From Owenia fusiformis (lineage: Eukaryota > Annelida > Polychaeta > Sabellida > Oweniidae), in NCBI GenBank assembly GCA_903813345.2, contig CAIIXF020000008.1:34248867-34312866 (forward strand): a stretch of DNA of 64,000 bases, in the 5' to 3' direction. The number at the start of each line of letters is the position of its first letter. Positions within the stretch are counted from its first letter, which is position 1. The notes under the pieces are model-generated. The model made no database searches. It saw nothing but the letters and a program-made list of their open reading frames with translations, and had not been told where the DNA came from. Below, piece after piece: positions 24,341 through 37,025 of this stretch. Made by a program: the position numbers and the translations under genes.

Positions 24341-24782
24341 AACAAATAATATTGGAAAAAGTTGAGCTCCCGTGTAGGAATTGACCTCAAGTGATCCGCA
24401 CCGTTGTGCTTCATGACGTATTCAGCCCAGTATTTGATAGTTTGTGAAGCACTCATTGGTTGATCTCTGGCCAATGCCTGGGCTTTTAGAACATTCTGTT
24501 TATACACTGGACTCTCAGGAAGGTCATCTAAAGCATCTGAAAGTAGTTCCATATTCACTTCATCAAAGATGACAAGTCGCCCCATTTTGTGACGATGGGT
24601 GAGGATCCCGCAATGCTGACATTTGTCATAAAACAAAGGGATGCCAATGACAGGGACTCCATTATACACTGTTTCTGCAGATCCAGATGCTCCACAATAA
24701 GTCATAAACACTCGTAGGTTACCTTGACTTAGACAGGCACTAACGCAGGGAAGAGTTGCTTCAAGGCCAAAGGCTAACAATT
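24341..24782 (-). pseudogene. UDP-glucuronosyltransferase-like C-terminal fragment
   Basis: Minus-strand exon with an AATCAG acceptor at 24783-24785. The translation matches the UGT donor-binding region: FMTYCGASGSAETVYNGVPV, IGIPLF, then a YDKCQHC stretch and a WAEYVMKHNGADHLR..FFQYYLL end leading to the usual membrane anchor. UGTs transfer sugar acids to lipophilic compounds at the ER membrane. Two signature positions are unusual: Tyr for the usual His in HCG/HGG, and Lys for Gln in the DQ pair that contacts the sugar. The frame runs into the MITE at 24340 just where the membrane segment should start and ends 21 codons later at 24277. No UGT N-terminal exon is visible upstream to 28 kb, so it is probably a broken remnant. 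Confidence 0.7.
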
Positions 24783-26167
24783 CTGATTTGGCAGGTCAAC
24801 ATTAAGCCTGTCCATGAACACAAGTAACTATAGTAACCAAACTCAAACAAGCAATATCAAAATTGTGTTTTTTTATTTTAAAAACTTTCCGCAGATATAG
24901 ATCTGTGTACAATTCTTTATAATTACATGTAAACACAAACAACTTCCCTTCATTTTAGTAAATTATAAGACTACCCCAGTATGTATACTTTTTTTACATA
25001 ACATAAAAAGCAGTACATAATACTATGAAATAAATGTACATTGTGTACATAATGTACATGTATATAGTAATATATATATAATGCATATATACTAATGTAT
25101 AATGCTACACACCATATTTTAAATTAATAAGATCAAAATCATATAATAATATTTAATCGAGCACTTGGATTTGATTATTTTAATTTACATTTATTTTATT
25201 TTTTTGGGACGGTGATACTTTAGTTTTCTGTTAATGTCAAATAATGTCACTGACCATAGTTAATTCAATAATAACTGTGAAGATTAAACACTGAAAATAT
25301 TGAGAGGTAATCCAATACCAAAGGTCACTGAAAATATTAAGATGAATATCATAGTTAACACAATTCATCTACTTCAGAAAAGGCTTTTAAACAGATACAT
25401 GTACCTTGTCTTGTCTCTGTAACAATTTATTTCAAGAATTGTCTACAGTTAAAATACAGGAGACAAGCTGAAGTATGTTACATTTGTGATGAAGCACTCT
25501 TTTTCATTGTTCATATTTTTTCCCATATAATGGTATTTTCAACAGCAAAAAAACATTGGTGTCTCATATGCCTAATAAACTTTAAGTCCTATTCTACACT
25601 ATTTCACTCTGAAACTCAAATTATTGTATCTTTTTTGTAGCTGACTGCATGGTTGTCCTATAATCATTGCTGATTCAATATTTTTCCAAAAGCCTTTAAA
25701 TTGCAATTTATAACACTACAATCATCCCAATGAACCGTGAACAGTACAGGTGTATTTTGGTTTCCTCGAAGAATTTGTCAATATCCTAATATCTTACATG
25801 ATAAGGAGGGTGTAGCATTATGAAAACGTGAGATTAAAACATTGTTCCTTTCAAGATCTTAAACAGTATAGCCCTGAGGAGATGCTACCCCATAATCCTC
25901 TGTTCCATGTCACATGATATTCAACTGGTAGTGTTGCATGCTGGTACCATTTTTCTGCCATCCCTGCTCCTGAAATGTACAATACATCACATTTAAAATT
26001 TTTTAAAGGTATTTCAACAGGCAGTTTCCATAAACTGAAGACCCCATGATACTGTGTTCTACTTTTACAATTTCAAATCAGAGTATCATAGGGGCTTACA
26101 CACAGAATAATGACATATGTCTATAATGTCATATGCAATGATCTCTCCTAATGAACTCGCAATCTGA
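24783..26167. other. No supported gene; AT-rich
   Basis: AT-rich sequence with palindromic TGTACAT/ATATAT runs near 25030-25090. A stretch at 25858-25966 (minus) has an acceptor and an open frame containing MAEKWYQHATLPVEYHVTW, but nothing else supports it as an exon. Confidence 0.5.
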
Positions 26168-26350
26168 TTGGCTGTCGCAACACTGCGACAGAAATCATGT
26201 ATAAGTCATTGTGCATAATTAGATCATGTGATTCAGTTTAACCGGGCGCTTCCAAATTGGCTGTCGCAACAATGCGACAGAAATAATGTATAAGTCATTG
26301 TGCATAATTAGATCATGTGATTCAGTTTAACCAGGCGGTTCCAAATTGGT
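26168..26350. repeat. Tandem duplication, about 91-bp unit
   Basis: Two adjacent copies start TTGGCTGTCGCAACA and include GTATAAGTCATTGTGCATAA and TCATGTGATTCAGTTTAACC. The short palindrome CTGTCGCAACACTGCGACAG lies at the start of each. Confidence 0.8.
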
Positions 26351-28370
26351 TATAGAAGGAGGTACGGCTTCTGGATACCTGCTTAGGTGGATGCTCAAAA
26401 ATACACTTTGCCAAGATTAAATACATGAACTAGACACACATAACACTCTAAATGGGCAAAAATGCTACAAAAGTTCAAAGTGAAATGAATTCAATCAAAT
26501 GTTAAGAACTAATTCAACTGTGACTACATCAATAGTGCCAGGACTTAATAAAAAGTACCTGAACTAAGGTCTAAACCTTTCATGTTGAATTTTACCCCAA
26601 AGTATGCATCATTATAAGTATATAGCACATACTAAATTATAAGACCCTTAGGAAAAATTGCATGTTTTGACATGCATGGAGAAAAAGGGTACATGTCCTC
26701 GCTTAGTTCTACACATTTTTACTTCAGTTCTCCAATGTGTGGCATGGCAAAATGAGGTAAAAACAGGAGATGGCAGTCTTGTTTTTACACACTTTTACCC
26801 CAGGGAAAAATGTGATTGATAATATCAATATTTTTTATCTGTAGCAAGCATGGTCAAGTGAGATTGTCACGCTTTGCTTAAAGTTTATGGGAACATATAT
26901 CAATATATTAACTTATGATCAAAAGCAAGAGTATAATTACAATAGGGAAAGATGATGAAGGGTCACATTTGTTTGCTTTGTGTTAATAACATTTCAATTA
27001 TGATCAAGGTTGAGTAGCTTTTAAAATAGAAACAAATATCTGTTCCTAATAAAGTTGTTGCCTATTTGTTTTATTTATGTATTTATTTATTTTTCCTTAA
27101 ATGTATGAAAGGATCCCACAATCACACGGACATATGGTTAAATCATATAATCTATGAAATTGTAAGCTCTATTCAGATATGTATCTGATCGTAACACTAT
27201 ACATCTGAAACCCTACTTTGCATGTACACTCCCCTTAAAAAATTTGGCAACCTTATCTCCAACATCGGACTACATGTTAACACCTCTCAGGGTTGCTGAT
27301 CTTTTGTTTTTGGAGGGGAGTGTATTCATCAATATGCTGACACAAAAATTAATTTTTGCAAAAGGACATATTTAAAAAAAGAGAAATATAAATAATGATC
27401 AGTGCAAGAGTAATTTTGATGAATGTTTATCTCCTGTCAGTTGTAACAATAGGAAAATATCAATCATGGTTGCCATTGAGAAAAATGTCATAATGCTCAT
27501 GTTTTGAAATGTAAAACAGAGTGGAAAAGAGTGGAATCAGCAAGGAATTGAGTAAATAGCCAAGTAGTGTACACTCTAAATTGTAGAGAAATGACAGAAA
27601 ATTAAGAAGTTCATTGAAATATTATGGAGAAATGGAGTGGAATAGGCATGATCAATGAGAAATTTTAGCAGACGTCTGTGAAACATGGGTGTAACCAGGT
27701 TTCTATGGTAACTCTGTATACACCTGCCTGCTCTGAAAATTCACTTTGAATATGCATTTTTAACATTTTCTCAATAAACTTTGAATGAAATGTCTGAAAT
27801 TTATACATTTTCATACAATATACAGTCCTTGCTTATTGGTTGTGAATTTTGTTCCTCCTTATATCTCTCTATTTCATGCGATATCATAATTAAAATCATA
27901 AAGGTGCTGATTTTTCAAACTGGAATTGCTCTGAATCAACCCTGCTTATTGTGGTTTTCACTATACATTAATCATTCTAGATATAAAGTTCACCACGGTA
28001 ATTTGAAATCATCAGCATCTAAATCACTTAATAATCAAATGCTTCATCTAATTTTGTATAAATCATGCAAGTCAAAAAATAATTTTAGAAAGGGGATCTT
28101 AGGTCGGCAAATCCAACAGCATAAACCCAAGAGGGATTTGAAACATTGATTTCAAAATTACTGGAATTGTCAATTTGAAAACATCAGCTGGAAATCCCTC
28201 AAGACATTGTCAAAAGAGGAGGGAAGTCAACCACTGTTATCCTTTTTTCATATTATGACAAAATGTTGAAGCTCTGAAAATTGTGGCATTGAAATGATAT
28301 GAGGGGCATTATTCATGTGTGCATGTCACACTGTACCATATTTGGATATACACAGGGAAATATGCCGATA
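26351..28370. other. No supported gene; one small hairpin element
   Basis: Intergenic or intronic. At 27226-27333 the ends TGTACACTCCCC and GGGGAGTGTA, with GGCAACC/GGTTGC inside, suggest a 108-bp MITE. A 122-codon open frame at 27781-28149 has no recognisable features and is left out. Confidence 0.5.
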
Positions 28371-28620
28371 TAAAATTAGTGCAAAATTAGTACTAAATTA
28401 GTACTCTGGCAAAAGCGCGCTCACAACACTCATGCCACGAGTGCTAATTAAGTACTAATTTTGTATTAATTGAGTACTTGGCATATGTATGAGTGCTCAT
28501 TGAGTAATGAAAAATCAATAAAATTAGCACTATTTTATCACTCATCATATGAGTACTCATTTAGTACTGAAAATGCAATAAATCAATACTCATTTAGTAC
28601 AAAATGCTACAAGTACTATA
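28370..28620. repeat. Degenerate GTACT/AGTACTCAT repeat
   Basis: The words TTAGTACT, GAGTACT and ATGAGTACTCATTTAGTAC recur about a dozen times, many self-complementary, so the DNA can fold in several registers. The style resembles the arrays at 36770-37025 and 59290-60605 but the unit differs. Confidence 0.7.
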
Positions 28621-28737
28621 CTGTATATAATGTGATTTCATGTACGGTTATCTGATGATTTAAAATGAAACTAGTAATAACTGAATTTCTTCTTCGTTTT
28701 CTTTATTTTCTTTAATAATTTCACTTCATATATATAT

Positions 28738-29725
28738 TTATCCCATACTTGGACGTGTTACAGGTACATAAAGCTGGTTTGTAAAAACTTATATTTTCAT
28801 CAGCGGGCAGATATAGCTATACGTCCCGCTCCGAGCGGGCAGATATAGTATATCTGCCCGCTACGTCATAATCGCCGCTCACATATTTGTTCATAATTTG
28901 TAATGTTCGCGTAATGACTGTACACGACAATGGAGAAAACACAGACAATCGGGATCTGTTTGATGGTTTAAAAAAGGTAAGGAGCATCCATTTAATCAAT
29001 CAAAAATTCGAGAAAATAAATGTGGGAATATTTGAGGGAACAGGAAAACCAGCCCACGGCCAAAAAAACAAAACTGGACATGAATATTCTAAAATATTTC
29101 CACGACTGAACAATGTGAACCAGATGACCAAGATTGGTATGGGATAAACATATTATCCTATAGTTGGTTCAGGATATTGGGATTATCCCTTGGCCAATAT
29201 AATATATTTTCCCTTGGGACCTGCGGCCCTCGGGCAAATATATTATATTGGCCTCGGGATAATCCCAATATCCTGAACCTCATATAGGATAATCTCTATT
29301 TATTCCATAGTTAGCATGATATTCATAGGATAACATGTGAAAATAAAAACGGTATTTTTGTAATCAGTGGTAAAATATGATATTTTTGACAAATTTTCAC
29401 TTGACCATAACATACGTTTTTTTAGCCATGACATACGACATCGTATGCGATGGTTTATGGATTTTTGCTACTTCAGACTCAAAACGAGGCCAAGTGTCAA
29501 CATCGCCGGATCATTTGGAAATTTGAATTAAATAACTTAATTTCCGACGATTCTGATGATGACTTTAACAATGGAATAAAAAGAACATCCTATGATTTAC
29601 TCGTCATATGATTTTAATCCACTCATGGATATTGATATCTGCACTCTCTCGCTACGCTCGCTCGTGCAGATATCATATCCATTCGTGGATAAAAATCATA
29701 TCACTCATAAATCATAAGATATCCT
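28738..29725. mobile_element. Truncated TATCCCATACTTGG element with long hairpins
   Basis: It starts TATCCCATACTTGGACG like the complete element at 49096-52184 and shares its CAGCGGGCAGATATAG and CTACGTCATAATCGC parts, plus a possible first exon near 28930 (ATGGAGAAA..GATCTGTTTGATG, then GTAAGG). A hairpin spans 29152-29293 (arms GGTTCAGGATATTGGGATTA and TAATCCCAATATCCTGAACC), and another spans 29610-29700 with a CTCGCTACGCTCGCTC loop. The right TIR is not present. Confidence 0.7.
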
Positions 29726-30574
29726 CTATATCTCCCTGTATATTTTTGTGACAGTCCTGCCAATTAGTACACCTGCACTGTGGACCTTAAATAATCCAAT
29801 CACTTTCAATGTCTTATATTCAGATCAGATTTTAGAAACTTTAACAATTATTTTTTACAACTTATCTGTTCATATTTCCTTCAACAATGATTATTAATGT
29901 ACTTTTGTAAATTGGAGAATCAAATAAAAAATATGGAAAAACATTATTTTGAGTATGACACTTCATGTCAGAAAATTTAAGCTTATTACGCCCATTAATG
30001 ACAATAACATGATAACTCAGATGGCTTGTAGATTTGCATGGCGTGATATCCAAACAATAAGCCCCGAAGGACTTCTGGGCGGACAAGATAATAGCCACTA
30101 ATGATTATAACGACAACATACAAATTACAACAGTATAATAAATACTGTACCTAATCATGAATCACACCCAGGTCAATATTTTCAAAACTGATTTTCTCTC
30201 AATAATACCTCCAAAACCTCAGAACATGTATAGGCAGTCAACTAAATATATTCTCTCTCTTAATTTCAAGAAATGAACTTTTGTGCATAAAAGTGCATCT
30301 AGTTGAGCTAGGCATCCAAAACTTCTTGTGGAGTTGCTCTGTGAAGCCTAGTTTTGATGTACTAAAGTACAGTTCAGATATCATGTAGAGACAAAAATTA
30401 TCCAACATTATTTGGGTGTTAAAGCTAAGGAGGAGAGAAGATATATCTATTTGACACCCTGTACGTTAGAAAGAGTACTTTCATATTTTCTTATATAAGC
30501 TGTTTTAGGCCTTCTAATATTGCAGCTTTGATAAGATTAATTTTACAATATGAACATGGGTGGAGTATGGTAGG

Positions 30575-30785
30575 AGTAGGTGAGGCAACTACAGGGAGGC
30601 AACTACAGGTGAGGTAACTACAGGCGAGGCAATTGCAGGGGAGGCAACTACAGGCGAAGCAACTACAGGAGAGGCAACTACAGGCGAGGCAATTACAGGG
30701 GAGGCAACTACAGGCGAAGCAACTACAGGAGAGGCAACTACAGGCGAGGTAACTACAGGCAAGGCAACTACAGGTGAGGTAACTG
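30575..30785 (+). repeat. 15-bp minisatellite, short allele
   Basis: About 14 units of GGCGAGGCAACTACA, partner of the array at 852-1655 and flanked by the same sequence (GGAGTATGGTAGGAGTAGG left, TGCCTTTCCAAAAA right). Confidence 0.9.
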
Positions 30786-31902
30786 CCTTTCCAAAAATAC
30801 ATTTCCTCAGATGTATTTTTCAAATAAAACTACTTGTAGATAAATGAAATCCAATGCAGAAATAAACCTTATCGATCCTTATCAAAATTTCTCAGCTAAT
30901 TTTTTTTATCCTCACACTCTTGATGAAACGAAAGCCAGAATTATACATGTAAAATATAAGAGTGTCTTGCATATATTTTTTATATCCAAAACTCGATTGA
31001 CCAATTTCTTTTAATTGATTAAATTAACAGGCAATTTTTCTGATGGTAACTGATCGACTGTTAACATCCTTTGGTTAGGATCTGAATTATTCTTCAATGT
31101 ATTACTCAAAGCACTTGTTTTTGAATTCATGAAAAGTGTCTGCTTCTTGTAATTTAAATTCATACTTCAAAAGAATGTCAATTCTTGGGAATTATCCAAA
31201 TTCCACTTGTGATACCATGACAACCATGTCATGTTTCATGTGGTAACCATGGCATTTTTATTGAAGAGGAAAATGATAAATAACTATGTGATATTATTAC
31301 AATGTATTTTCAATTTCAGCCATGATGGTTTCAAAATTTCTGTAAATAATTTGCACTAGAATGTTACATCAGAACATGAACTTGAATGTTCATGATCAGT
31401 GATGCCATCTTTCCTATGATGTTACTAATAATTTAACGAGAGATTTTTTATGTTATGGATTTTCACTTAAACCAAACATAAACTGAGCTCCATAAATTTA
31501 GTAGACATTTAATGTTGAAAATCTCCCTCCGAAATTTGAAATTTTTAAAAACCCAAATTTTTATGAGTATCAATCTAAATGTGATGGAAATTATGTTAGT
31601 AATAATAATCAATCAGTAAATTTTCTCTTAATTTGTCATCGCAAAAGTTGACATCATGTATTTTTCTTGTTTAAAATTGATGAAAAGGCTGGTGAAATAG
31701 TTGCTGGGAATGGATTGGAGTGGCAGATGTCATGCAGGAACAACATTTATCTCAGGTAAAAAGTACCACTGCCCTCCTTTTAGACTATAAGACTACTGTA
31801 TCCTTTTGAATTTCCAAAAGTTTAGAGCATCCACGGCTAAAAAGAAAATGTTGACATTTTACCTAATTGTTGCTACTCACCTATAAGACTACCTTTCTGG
31901 GA

Positions 31903-34344
31903 TCATGCGTAGTAGTTTGGAGAAACGAGTAAATCAGTAAGCACGACTAGCTGATCATCAGTGAATTTCTGCTTATGGTCCTGCCAGTTATCATGATGAG
32001 TACGCCTAAAATCTGACAAAGTCTTTTTCACTGTCATCTGAAAATATATAAAGACAGCATTAAATAGGCAGTATGTATGTAACTCAGTTACTGCATGTAT
32101 AAGAGAGATGCATCACAGTTGACCACTCCAGGAAAGGATCCGAAATGATGCAGAGTTCCAAGATTTGCTAATATTGATTGCTTAAAGAGAGTGGAAACAA
32201 TAGAGATGATGTTGATGGTTTCCAAGATATTGTCATGATTTTACAATCATTTTTCCTCTCATCATTCCATGTCAAGAACTTTCTAAAAGTCCAATAGTTC
32301 TGATTTTAGCTTTATATGGGTAACATTTGGCTTTTTTAGTGCTTTATTCTCTCAGAATAATTACGTTAAATCTCTAATATATTTTCAGAAAATAAAATTA
32401 AGACTGAGTTGCTTCCAACACTTAACATTCTCTGCCATTTCTAATTTCTAAAAGTTATAATCCATGTGTACTGGTATGTTAGAAATCTAGGTGATCATTT
32501 CCACATGCAAATATGTCATACTATGCAGTTAGTTACACAACAAGATGAATGCTTGTAGACTTTTACATACATACTTTTCGTGATAATATCAATGCTGCAT
32601 CCATTCAATTGTGTTTTATTTGAAATGATTTCTAAATAGGAGACATCTATTTATAATTTTCATAATTTTCTAGAATTTTGTTACAATGGATCTTTCCAAT
32701 AAATCACAAAAAAGGAGATTCAGACAAAAAGCATGTTTTGAATTTTATTTAGTTCATAAGTAATTTAGTTTATTTTTGGTTTTATTTTAATTAAGCCTAT
32801 CGTGGGTGGTTCGCTCTTTAATCAAGAAGGTATAAATGTACTTAAAAAAGCCCTCAAAAAGACAAAAGGTGTGAAAATACCCATGTTAAACCTATGGGGG
32901 AAAACAAGGAAGTATGATTTTGTTCCTCCACAAACTCCATCATGGGAAATATATTGACCTTATAAGGAAAATCTTTCACGTCTCCTCTTTTGAAGAGGGA
33001 ACAACGAATACAACAATTAGACTAACCTGAATTGGTTGTGGGTCATCTAGGTGGTTACTAAGGTCCATTAAAACTTGTGGCATAAATTCTGGAACATCGT
33101 AAGGATACGCCTGAACGAGTGCACTCAGGCCGAGTATCCCAGCATGCCTCTTGATAAGGGATTCTATAGAGATGGGAACTTGTTGCTGACGCTTCTGTTT
33201 CTTTACCTTTGTGCTGCTTAGCTTCTCAAAGTGTGTCTAAAAATCATAAATTAATAGAGGCATTAAGGAAGGTGCAGTATAATGAGTAATCTGCTTAATG
33301 GTCCTCAGGACTGAAAATAGATGGCATTATACTCAGTGGAGACAATAAACAATCTTACACGGCAGGAAATAATACCATGAAATCCGCATGTGATGTGCCA
33401 TCTTTATTTGTCACAAAGTGTGAAGTTTCTACGAGTAAGCTTTATTTTTAATGATACATCCGAAATATGTCCCATTTTTTATTTTACCAATTCAATGTAA
33501 GATCTTTATCAACTAAACTAATTATTTTAGCTTCATATCCTCATATGACAACACAAAAATTCAATATCTTTTTGTTGTACATTAATAAAATTCATTATTA
33601 TGTCACTCCTTTTAGGTCTAACAAACCTACCAGCATTTGTTTATCAATCTTCAGGTATCCACAGTGTAAAAATCCACCAAGTGTCACGGCTGCAGCTTCC
33701 CGGACTTCCAGCTGATCATCCACCAATAGATGGAGCACTATGTCCTTGATCTGGTCAAGGTGTTCTGTCTGGAGAACGGTAAATAGATTGTAGAAGACAG
33801 ATGCTTGGATGAACGTCAATACAGCAGTTCTTGCACGCCAGATTCCAAGTCCAGATATCTAAAAATGAACAGATACTGTTCAATTGTGACAATATTTGAC
33901 AAGATTTTTAGTGAATAGTATGACTGTAACAAGCTATGCCATTAATCATCATACATGTAGATCATTGTAACTTATACTTAGAAAGCATAGAATACACAAA
34001 GAGTAACATTTTCAATCAGTCTTTCAATTTGCAATAGAAAATCAAAAAGTAAGTAGAAAGTAAACTATAATCACAACACATGTCCATTTTTCCTCCCTTT
34101 TATTGTGATTTAGAATTTATTTTCTTGAAATAATGTACCTCTTTAATGACATGTAGCACATGTTGAACATTCTCTGTTCTCTGGAGTGTATGGGCCATTA
34201 GATGTAGGGCAGTTTGGCACTCAGCTTTAAGCTCATCATCTGTAGTGTCTTGGACATAGATGCAGATCAATGGCAAGAACTTCAACATATCTGGTGGTAA
34301 GGTGTACAGCATGCGCCCCATACTACCACTGATCCATTTCAGGG
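31903..34344 (-). CDS. PSME4: Proteasome activator subunit 4 (PA200), last four exons, copy B
   Basis: Exons on the minus strand at 34344-34139, 33858-33631, 33236-33027 and 32037-31903, the same lengths as copy A, with intact AG/GT borders and no frame break. Visible changes from copy A are few and mild (Phe to Ser and Val to Ile in the third-last exon). The C-terminal YYA tail that PA200 proteins insert into the 20S alpha ring is intact. Instead of an upstream exon, the first of these exons is preceded by a tandem array of its own acceptor and first 70 bases (34373 onward). The gene is therefore 5'-incomplete here, and it is open whether it is expressed from an upstream promoter, joined by a long intron, or a preserved fragment. 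Confidence 0.83.
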
Positions 34345-34372
34345 CTGAAATCAGATAAATACAACATTAATA

Positions 34373-36770
34373 TAATGGCAAGAACTTCAACATATCTGGT
34401 GGTAAGGTGTACAGCATGCGCCCCATACTACCACTGATCCATTTCAGGGCTGAAATCAGATAAATACAACATTAATATAATGGCAAGAACTTCCAACATA
34501 TCTGGTGGTAAGGTGTATAGCATGCGCCCCATACTACCACTGATCCATTTCAGGGCTGAAATCAGATAAATACAACATTAATATAATGGCACGAACTTCA
34601 ACATATCTGGTGGTAAGGTGTATAGCATGCGTCCCATACTACCACTGATCCATTTCAGGGCTGAAATCAGATAAATACAACATTAATATAATGGCTAGAA
34701 CTTCAACATATCTGGTTGCAAGGTGTACAGCATGCGCCCCATACTACCACTGATCCATTTCAGGGCTGAAATCAGATAAATACAACATTAATATAATGGC
34801 TAGAACTTCAACATATCTGGTTGCAAGGTGTACAGCATGCGCCCCATACTACCACTGATCCATTTCAGGGCTGAAATCAGATAAATACAACATTAATATA
34901 ATGGCTAGAACTTCAACATATCTGGTTGCAAGGTGTACAGCATGCGCCCCATACTACCACTGATCCATTTCAGGGCTGAAATCAGATAAATACAACATTA
35001 ATATAATGGAAAGAACTTCAACATATCTGGTGGTAAGGTGTATAGCATGCGCCCCATACTACCACTGATCCATTTCAGGGCTGAAATCAGATAAATACAA
35101 CATTAATATAATGGCAAGAACTTCCAACATATCTGGTGGTAAGGTGTATAGCATGCGCCCCATACTACCACTGATCCATTTCAGGGCTGAAATCAGATAA
35201 ATACAACATTAATATAATGGCACGAACTTCAACATATCTGGTGGTAAGGTGTATAGCATGCGTCCCATACTACCACTGATCCATTTCAGGGCTGAAATCA
35301 GATAAATACAACATTAATATAATGGCTAGAACTTCAACATATCTGGTTGCAAGGTGTACAGCATGCGCCCCATACTACCACTGATCCATTTCAGGGCTGA
35401 AATCAGATAAATACAACATTAATATAATGGAAAGAACTTCAACATATCTGGTGGTAAGGTGTATAGCATGCGCCCCATACTACCACTGATCCATTTCAGG
35501 GCTGAAATCAGATAAATACAACATTAATATAATGGCAAGAACTTCCAACATATCTGGTGGTAAGGTGTATAGCATGCGCCCCATACTACCACTGATCCAT
35601 TTCAGGGCTGAAATCAGATAAATACAACATTAATATAATGGCACGAACTTCAACATATCTGGTGGTAAGGTGTATAGCATGCGTCCCATACTACCACTGA
35701 TCCATTTCAGGGCTGAAATCAGATAAATACAACATTAATATAATGGCTAGAACTTCAACATATCTGGTTGCAAGGTGTACAGCATGCGCCCCATACTACC
35801 ACTGATCCATTTCAGGGCTGAAATCAGAGAAATACAACATTAATATAATGGAAAGAACTTCAACATATCTGGTGGTAAGGTGTATAGCATGCGGCCCATA
35901 CTACCACTGATCCATTTCAGGGCTGAAATCAGATAAATACAACATTAATTTAATGGCAAGAACTTCAACATATCTGGGGGTAAGGTGTACAGCATGCGGC
36001 CCATACTACCACTGATCCATTTCAGGGCTGAAATCAGATAAATACAACATTAATATAATGGCAAGAACTTCAACATATCTGGTGGTAAGGTGTACAGCAT
36101 GCGGCCCATACTACCACTGATCCATTTCAGGGCTGAAATCAGATAAATACAACATTAATATAATGGCAAGAACTTCAACATATCTGGTGGTAAGGTGTAC
36201 AGCATGCGGCCCATACTACCACTGATCCATTTCAGGGCTGAAATCAGATAAATACAACATTAATATAATGGCAAGAACTTCAACATATCTGGTGGTAAGG
36301 TGTATAGCATGCGCCCCATACTACCACTGATTCATTTCAGGGCTGAAATCAGATAAATACAACATTAATATAATGGCAAGAACTTCAACATATCTGGTTG
36401 CAAGGTGTACAACATGCGTCCCGTACTACCACTGATCAATGTCGGGGTTGAAATCAGATAAATACAACATTAATATAATGGCACGAACTTCAACATATCT
36501 GGTGGTAAGATGTACAACATGCATCCCATACTACCACTGATCCATTTCAGGGCTGAAATCAGATAAATACAACATTAATATAATGACAAAAATTTCAACA
36601 TATCTGGTTGCAAGGTGTACAACATGCGTCCCATACTACCACTGATTAATGTCGGGGTTAAAATCAGATAAATACAACATTAATATAATGGCACGAACTT
36701 CAACATATCTGGTGGTAAGGTGTACAACACGCATCCCATACTACCACTGATCCATTCACAGGGCAGAGCA
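34373..36770 (-). repeat. 105-bp satellite built from a PSME4 acceptor plus exon start
   Basis: About 23 tandem units. On the minus strand each unit reads intron end (AATGTTGTATTTATCTG, then ATTTCAG) followed by the first 70 or so bases of the PSME4 exon ([20 protein letters not shown]), then returns to the intron at the shared word TTGCCATT. Unit types are marked by GGCAAG/TTCCAAC, GGCACG/GTCCC, GGCTAG/GTTGCAAGG and GGAAAG. They recur in a fixed order of four (for example TTCCAAC at 35121 and 35541), giving a higher-order period near 421 bp. Later units (after 36380) are more diverged. Confidence 0.92.
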
Positions 36771-37025
36771 TTTGTACTGAAAGGAGCGTTTTCAGTACAA
36801 ATATGTACTGAAAAATGTACTAGTTTTGTTTCAGTACAAATTTAAGTATATTTTTGTACTGAAAAATGCACTGAATTTTTTTCAGTATATTTTTCAGTAC
36901 AAATTCATGTACTGAAAAATATACTGAATTTTAAGTACAAATTTAAGTATAAATATGTACTGAAAAATGTACTGAATTTTAAGGACAAATTTAAGTGCAA
37001 AAATATACTGAAAAATGCACTGAAA
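36770..37025. repeat. Palindromic GTACTGAAAAATGTACTG array
   Basis: Alternating CAGTACAAAT, GTACTGAAAAATGTACTG and AATTTAAGTA words in both orientations form a self-complementary patch that interrupts the satellite. Two further diverged satellite units follow at 37026-37190. Confidence 0.8.

Larger units (their letters stand above)
29785..34365. repeat. Segmental duplication block B1
   Basis: Partner of 60-6245 in the same order and orientation. Copy B lacks the TTAA element and has a shorter minisatellite, but its PSME4 exon-start repeat is expanded. Outside the exons and the minisatellite I see no gene. Confidence 0.9.

Noticed and set aside
25858-25966. Possible last exon on the minus strand with MAEKWYQHATLPVEYHVTW
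   Set aside because: It has one acceptor and a short open frame only. No partner exon, no paralogue in copy B and no recognised homologue.
27781-28149. 122-codon plus-strand frame
   Set aside because: AT-rich, without domain, conserved copy or splice support. Frames of this length occur by chance in a window of this size.
28887-29147. 86-codon plus-strand frame as a complete gene
   Set aside because: The sister copy at 50172 is in a different local frame and shows a donor-like GT position, so at most a short first exon of a transposon gene is present.
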